DNA of 8,646 bases from Avisuccinivibrio sp964424565 (GTDB lineage: Bacteria; Pseudomonadota; Gammaproteobacteria; Enterobacterales; Succinivibrionaceae): positions 1 to 8,646 of the forward strand of contig CAYRIZ010000071.1 of NCBI GenBank assembly GCA_964424565.1, given 5' to 3'. Shown piece after piece: positions 1 to 6,200 of the stretch. Each line of letters starts with the position of its first letter. Positions within the stretch are counted from its first letter, which is position 1. The position numbers and the translations under genes were made by a program. Below the pieces are notes generated by a model, which saw nothing but the letters and a program-made list of their open reading frames with translations, had not been told where the DNA came from and searched no databases.

Positions 1-29
1 TCAACTCTTTCTTCAAAACTAATTGCCAT
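1..29 (-). CDS. Possible start of a downstream gene (partial, 5' end only)
   Basis: On the minus strand an ATG at 29-27 opens a frame that reads MAISFEERV and stays open to the window edge. A weak purine stretch (ACGAG) lies about 9-13 bases upstream. It would follow the synthase in the same direction, with about 176 bases between them, so it could be in the same transcription unit if the intervening stem-loop does not terminate. Only nine complete codons are visible, so no family can be assigned. The peptide looks like an ordinary soluble protein start, but a frame this short can be open by chance. Confidence 0.3.
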
Positions 30-120
30 AAGCGGATCTCGTTAACAAACACAGCGGTCAATTCAAAAAACAGTCAGGTTGTATTTTCCATGCTTTTACC
101 AGCGCAGCCCGATCTCTGCA

Positions 121-191
121 GCTCCGGTACATACTGCAGCATATCCCGCCGGCGCAGGGCGGGATATGGAGCAAATCTGCAGTGCCGGAGC
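121..191 (-). terminator. Large interrupted stem-loop after the synthase gene
   Basis: Three nested inverted repeats stack into one hairpin beginning 15 bases after the stop codon. The inner arm is 11 bp (140-150 with 158-168, loop of 7 bases). The middle arm is 7 bp (133-139 with 177-183) and the outer arm is 7 bp (121-127 with 185-191). The strands between arms are unequal: 8 bases are bulged at 169-176, and 5 bases face 1 base in the outer gap. No T-run follows directly on the minus strand. The nearest is a six-T run about 50 bases further on (complement of 66-71). This argues against a classical intrinsic terminator and leaves transcript 3'-end protection or a Rho-linked end as alternatives. 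Confidence 0.4.
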
Positions 192-205
192 AGTTTTCAG
201 CTGAC

Positions 206-3200
206 TCAGCCCTCTGCGCTCTCCTCCGCTCTTGCCAGGCCATGCTGCTCCTCCATGGTAGAGAGCATCAGCTCGGCATCTGAGCTGCCGCGCATCAGGG
301 CAGCCAGGCTGCGGGCAAAGCCCTGCAGCGTGGTGCAGGAAGCAAAGACCTCAGGGGTAAGCTTGAGCTGCAGCATTTCCGACAGATGAGCCGTCAGCTC
401 CATTAAGGACAGGGAATCCAGTCCCAGAGACTGCAGTGAGGTCTGAGCCTTGACCTCATCGCTGCTGCTGCCCATCAGAGCTGCCACCTCAGAGCAGATG
501 ATATTAAACAGCGCTTCCTCCAGGGCCGGCCCGTCCAGACTGCTTAAGCGGGTCAGCAGATCTTGCGCGCCTTCAGTACGACGCACATTAAAGCGGGCAC
601 TGATCTCCGCAAAGCGGCTGTCTGAGGCCACATCAGCGCTGATGCTCTGCCAGTTGGCCTTAAAGCAGTGATACACCCCGCTGCTGCAGGAGAAGAGATA
701 ATCCACAGCCGTGAGCACTTCCTCAATGCTCAGGGCAGCGGTACCCAGACGGCGCTTTAAGGCCGTGAGCACCTGCTCGCGGCCGGACAGCATACCCACT
801 TCCGCCACCGGACCCCAGCCGGCACAGATCACTTTTGACTGCGGCAGACGGCAGCTTAAGGCCGCCACACTGCCTTCCAGGGCGGCATTGGCCGCCGCAT
901 AGGTGATCTGACCGGGGTTGCCCATCAGGGCCGCCACCGAGGAGAAGTACAGCACGCAGTCCGGGTTTTCCCGGCTGCTGAAGTAGGAGCTGATATTCCG
1001 CAGACCGCACATCTTGACCTGCAGCTGATCGGCAAAATCCTCTGCCGTCACTTCCTGCAGCAGCTTGTCATTGAGGAAACCGGCAGCATGACAAAGCACG
1101 CAGACGTGTCCCAAATCTGCCTGCGCCAAAACTGCCTGCACTGCCGCCCCGTCTGCTATATCCACAGCCGCATAATCAAGGCGGCAGGAGAAGGCTTCAA
1201 GTTTCTCCCTTAAGGCAGAGAGTTTTTCTGCTGCCCGCTCGGCACTGCTGCGGCCCAGCACCAGCACCCGCTCCACCCCGCACTCTGCCAGATGACAGGC
1301 CAGAGCAGAGCCTATGCCGCCCAGACCTCCGCTGATGACGACCGTGCCCTGCAGCTGCAGGGAACCGGGTATAAAGCCTGCAGGATGGCTGCTTTCAACA
1401 GGTACAGGCACGGCATCCGCTGCAGTATCAGTATGCTCCGCCAGCAGCTGCTGCAGATTCTGAGTGTAGGCATCATAAAGCCCGCCTGAGGACAGCAGCG
1501 TGCTGTCCTTGAGGACTATGAGCTTGCCTATGCCGGCCGAGGAGCGCAATTCAGCAAAAGCCCGGGGAATATCTCCCTCGCGATAGAGATTTAAGGGGAT
1601 GCTCTGCAGCTGACCGGAAGAGAAGAGTTCGATCAACTCTCCCATCAGCCGGGCACAGAAGGCCGGACGCAGGTTGAGCAAGGCATCGGCATCAACCGCA
1701 AAGTAGCTGAGGTTGTCCTTGAAGTGGCGCAGATGCAGGGCGTGATCGGCATAAAAATCGCGCTTGCCTAATTCCACAAAGCGTCCCAGGGGAGCGAGCA
1801 GCTCCAGGGACAGAGCAGCCCCGTCGGCATAAAGGGAATTGAGCACTATATCCACGCCCGCGCCGCCGGTGTCTCTTCTGATTTCATCGGCAAAGGCAAA
1901 GGAGCGGGAATTGTAGACGTAGTCTGCGCCCAGGCTGCGCAGCAGCTGCCGCTTGAGATCGGAGCCTGCGGTGGCATACACCTTAAGGCCCATCATCCGG
2001 GCCAGTTGCAGGGCAGCCAGGCCCACGCCGCCGGCACCGCCGTGGATGAGAATGCTCTCCCCGGCTGTGGCCTGGGCCTTGTATTTCAGGGCGTAATAGG
2101 CAGTAAAGAACACCACCGGCAGGGCAGCTCCCCCGGCAAAGGACAAATTGTCCGGCTTGGGCAGCACGGCCTCGCGTTTGGTAATGATGTAGTCCGAGAA
2201 GGAAGCAGGAGCAAAGGCCATCACTTCCTGACCGGGGCGCAGATCTGTAATCTGCCGGCCCACGGCTTTGATCACACCCGAGCATTCCAAACCCAGGCTC
2301 TCGCCGGCAAAACCATTTTCCAGTGCCTCATCAGGCAGCAGTCCGGCAGCCCACATCACATCGCGGAAGTTCAAAGCCGTGGCTTTGACCTCCACCAAAA
2401 TTTCATCATCCTGCAGGGCCCGCAGCGGCTCAGGCTGCATATGCAGGCTGGACAGCCGGCCGGGCTTGTCGAAAATCAGCCGGCGGTTGGTGTGCGGCAG
2501 ACCGTCGTCAGTCTGCTTATCCAGACTGTCTGCCTCCGCCCCGCTTTCAGCCCCCAGTCCGCTCTTTTGCAGCTGTACCTGAGTGCTGAGGCGCTGATTG
2601 GGCTCCAGCCAAATCTCCTCATAGCAGTCAGTCTGCAGCCGGCATTCGGCAGTCAGCCGCTGCAGCAGGGCAGCATCGTCGCCATCGCGCAGCACCACTG
2701 CCCGGCACTGCGGCAGATTAAGCTCATGGCGGGCTGTACGCAGCAGGGCCAGGGCCGCCTGGGCAATAAAGGCTTTCTCCCCGCGGCCGTCCACGGCCAG
2801 GGTCAGCGGCAGTTTGAGGTCAGCCGCCTGCTGCAGCTGCAGCCGCAGGGTATTCAACAGTGTGGCCAGCGCCGCGGCATTGGCATTGGCGGAGAGGATT
2901 TCGTCAGGCTGCAGCCATAAACACAGTTTCAGCTCGCCGCTGTGGTGAGCGGCTTCTCCCATCTTCTCCTGCATCAAAGCAGTCAGCTCCGTCCGGGAAG
3001 GCGCACTCAGGAAAGTAGCCGCGCTGAGGGCACAACTGCCGCTCTGCTCTAAGAGCTCCTGCGGCAGGGCTTCAGCTCCTGCGGCCACCCACAACAACGT
3101 CCCGGCGGCGGCTTTAGGCACTGCACTGCTGCCGGCATCAGCCACAGCCGGTTTGCGCCACAGCTGCGAGATGACGCATTGCTCGTCCGGGGCGGCTACA

Positions 3201-6200
3201 GCCTCAGCCTGCAGTCCGGCAGACGCGAACAGTCCGCTCAGACGATTTAAAATCTCCTCTGCCCCGGGCTGCGCGGCGGCAGCCATGCAGCTGCAGAGGC
3301 TGTGGGCCATGCTGTGCTGTCCGCCGCTGACGGCAGCCAGCAGGCCGCCTTCCTTCAGGCAGGCAGAGAGGGCTGCTCCCAGCACATCTCCGGCACTGCC
3401 GGCCGCGGCACTGTGCTCGGCTGCCAGGAAGGCGGCAGCCTTGGCGGAGAGCAGAATAAGATCGGCCTGTCCGGCCATAACTGCCGGTAATTTGCCTTCA
3501 TTGAAGCAGGCTGCAAAAGCCGCCGGCGCCAGAATGTGGTTTTGCTCGGCGGCATCAGCCTGCCGCAGGGCTTCCATGCGGCTGTCATCTTGTAAAATCA
3601 GCTGCCAGCATTCAGCCCCGCCCTGTTTGAGCGCAGCCGGCAGGACCACTTCCGCGCTGTAGCTGACTTCTACTATACGCAGCGGTGCACTTCCGGCCAG
3701 TGCCTTTAAGGCCTGCTCCAGCAGCGCCTGCCGCCTGAGATCTGCAAGATCGGCTTTGACTATGCGCTCACTTAAATATGTCAGCTGCGGCCTGAAGACC
3801 TCACTTAATCCATCCTCCAGGAAGCTCTCCAGTTTCAGATCCAGCAGCCACAGCAGTTCTGAAAGCACTGCCGCCTGCGGATATTCGGCCAGCAGCGCTG
3901 CCGTAAGGCTGCCAAAATCCAAAGGCTCCCTATCGCCGCCGGTGAGCACAAAGGCCTCGTCTTCTTCCTCCCGGGCAAAGTCAAACAGGCACATGCTGCG
4001 GCAGAGCAGCAGAGCCAGCGGAGCGGCCCTGTCATCGATCAGCCTGCCGAAAATAAGTTCAGCCGGCAGGGGATCGGGCCCGGACTCTGCCTGCACATGC
4101 TTTAAGGCCAGGGCACATAAGGCGGCGGCAAACAGACCGTCGGCCGAGTCTTCATCTGCGAGCGGATAAGATTTGCTTAAGGCAGTCAGCACGGCAGCGG
4201 CCTGCTCCACAGCCGGAGAGACTGTATACAGCTCCGGCCGCGGCAGGAGTTTCTGCTCATAAATGCAGGGCAACTGTGCGGCATCCTGCGGCACAGCCAG
4301 ATAGCGGCAGCCCTGCAGTACACCACAGCGCCTGCCGTCCGGCAGATAGAAGCTGATATCGCAGACTATGGAGCCGTGAGAGGCCTTTGTGATCTCCAGC
4401 AAGGCCCAGACATCCTGGCCTGCGGCCGCCGCAAAATAAAATTCCCCGGCCTGACTGGGCAGATACAACTGCTGCAGCTTAAAGCCGGCAGCGCCGCCGG
4501 CGGCAAACAACAGCTGCAGCGCGCCGTCCAGACCGGCAATGCTGATCTCACCTGCTCCCTGCTCGCTGTGCATGTCCAATAAGGCCAGAGCCTTGCCGGG
4601 GGCGGCATAAAGCTCCTTTAAACGCCTAAACTCCAGCTGATAGTCTATGCCCAGCTCCGCCGCCCGACGGTAGAGGCTCTCAGGCGGCAGGGACTGCATA
4701 GAGGATTTAACCGCCGGCAGATCGCAGCGCACCGCCGCTTCCTCAGCCGGCAGTGCCCGGCAGACGGCAGTCTGCGTGAAATCGGCCGTGCCCTGACTGC
4801 GCACATTAAAGGTCAGCTCCCGGTCATTTTGCAGCTGTACCAGAAAATCTCTGGGGCCGTCACTCAAATTCACCGGCGAGTAAAGCTGCAGGTTGACCAG
4901 GCGCATGGGCATTTTGTTTCTGGCAAAGGCCCGGGCGGCCATGGTGCCGGCACACAAATAGGCGGCAAAAGGCAGCAGCACCTGCTCCTGCACCACGTGA
5001 CCTGCCAGGAAGGTCTGCTTTTTGGCATCCAGCTCATTGATAAAGGAGCTGACATAAGGTAGCTTGCAGCCCAGAATGGAGGAAATCTTTTCGGGATTGA
5101 AGTATTTGAAGCTGTTGTGGCTTTCCTCCGGCCAGAAGATCTTACGGTCAAAGGCATAATGCGGCAGCGCCAGGCTGCGGTCAGAGAGGGCCGGATCGAA
5201 ATACACGCCCCAGTCGGCCTTAAAGCCGGCGGCCAGCAGCCGCCACAGACTCTCTTTGGTCTGGGCGCCTTCATGTTTGGTGCGGCTGTAGAGGCTGTCC
5301 ACGGCAGCTGGGTGGTCTGCGCCTGAGGTGATCTGCTTTAAATAAGTAAGCAGAATAGGCCGCGGGCCTATTTCTATAAACTGTGTATAGCCGTCGGCCT
5401 GCATCTTCTTTATGGTGTCGGCAAAGCGCACGGCATCGCGCACATTGTGCCACCAGTAGGAGCCGTCCAGCTCACTGCCTGCTACCTTAGCGGCCTTGCC
5501 TGCCGAATAAAAATCCAGGATGCCTTTTTGTCCGCACACGCCGGTCAGCGACTGCAGCAGCGGCTCGGCTATGGGATCCATAAAGGCCGAATGGAAGGCA
5601 TAATCCAGCTTCAGTAGCCTGAAGGCTCCGTGCAGGGCCTTAATCTGCCGGCCGATCGCGTGCAAATCATCCTTACTGCCACTTAAGGTAAAGCTGTCCG
5701 GAGCATTGGAGGCCGCCACGGTCACGCCTGCATATTCAGGCAGACGCAGCAGGGCCTGCAGTTTGGCCGTGGGCAGTCTGACGGCAGCCATGCCGCCGGT
5801 GGTGGAGGTTTTGCCCTGCCAGTAGGAGCGCTTGAGTACCACCAGGCAGGCATTGCGCAGGCTCAGCGCCCCGGACAGAGCGGCGGCGGCAATTTCACCC
5901 ACGCTGTGGCCGGTGCAGCCGTCGGGACGGAAGCCGCGGGAGAGCAGCAGCCGCCCTAAGGCATATTCAATGGCAAAAATCAGCGGCTGGGCATTTAAGG
6001 GGGCATCCAAATCAAAGGTGGGCTCAGGCTGCAGCAGCATGGCCTGATAATCAGTGCCGGAGAGCGCATGGAGCTGCGCTGCCGCCTCATCAAAGGCCGC
6101 TGCAAACTCCGGCAGTGTTTTGTAAAGATCGGCGCCCATGCCGGCATATTGTGAGCCATTGCCTGAACACACCAGGGCCAGTTTGCCCGTGGGAGCGGCC

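Noticed and set aside
66..71. Six-T run on the minus strand as an intrinsic terminator
   Set aside because: No stem-loop ends immediately before it; the large hairpin is about 50 bases away.
2006..2920. Plus-strand open frame of 304 codons inside the synthase gene
   Set aside because: It is antisense to the ER and structural KR region, whose protein motifs are unmistakable on the minus strand. The translated product is low-complexity Gln/Gly/Leu without a domain. Long antisense frames are expected in GC-rich genes.
3153..3662. Plus-strand open frame of 169 codons
   Set aside because: It is antisense to the degenerate methyltransferase region. Its Ala/Ser/Arg-rich sequence mirrors the Ala-rich sense strand and has no recognisable domain.
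3149..4042. Active C-methyltransferase domain
   Set aside because: The glycine-rich SAM motif and the LHAT-like segment are both lost, so an active call is not supported.
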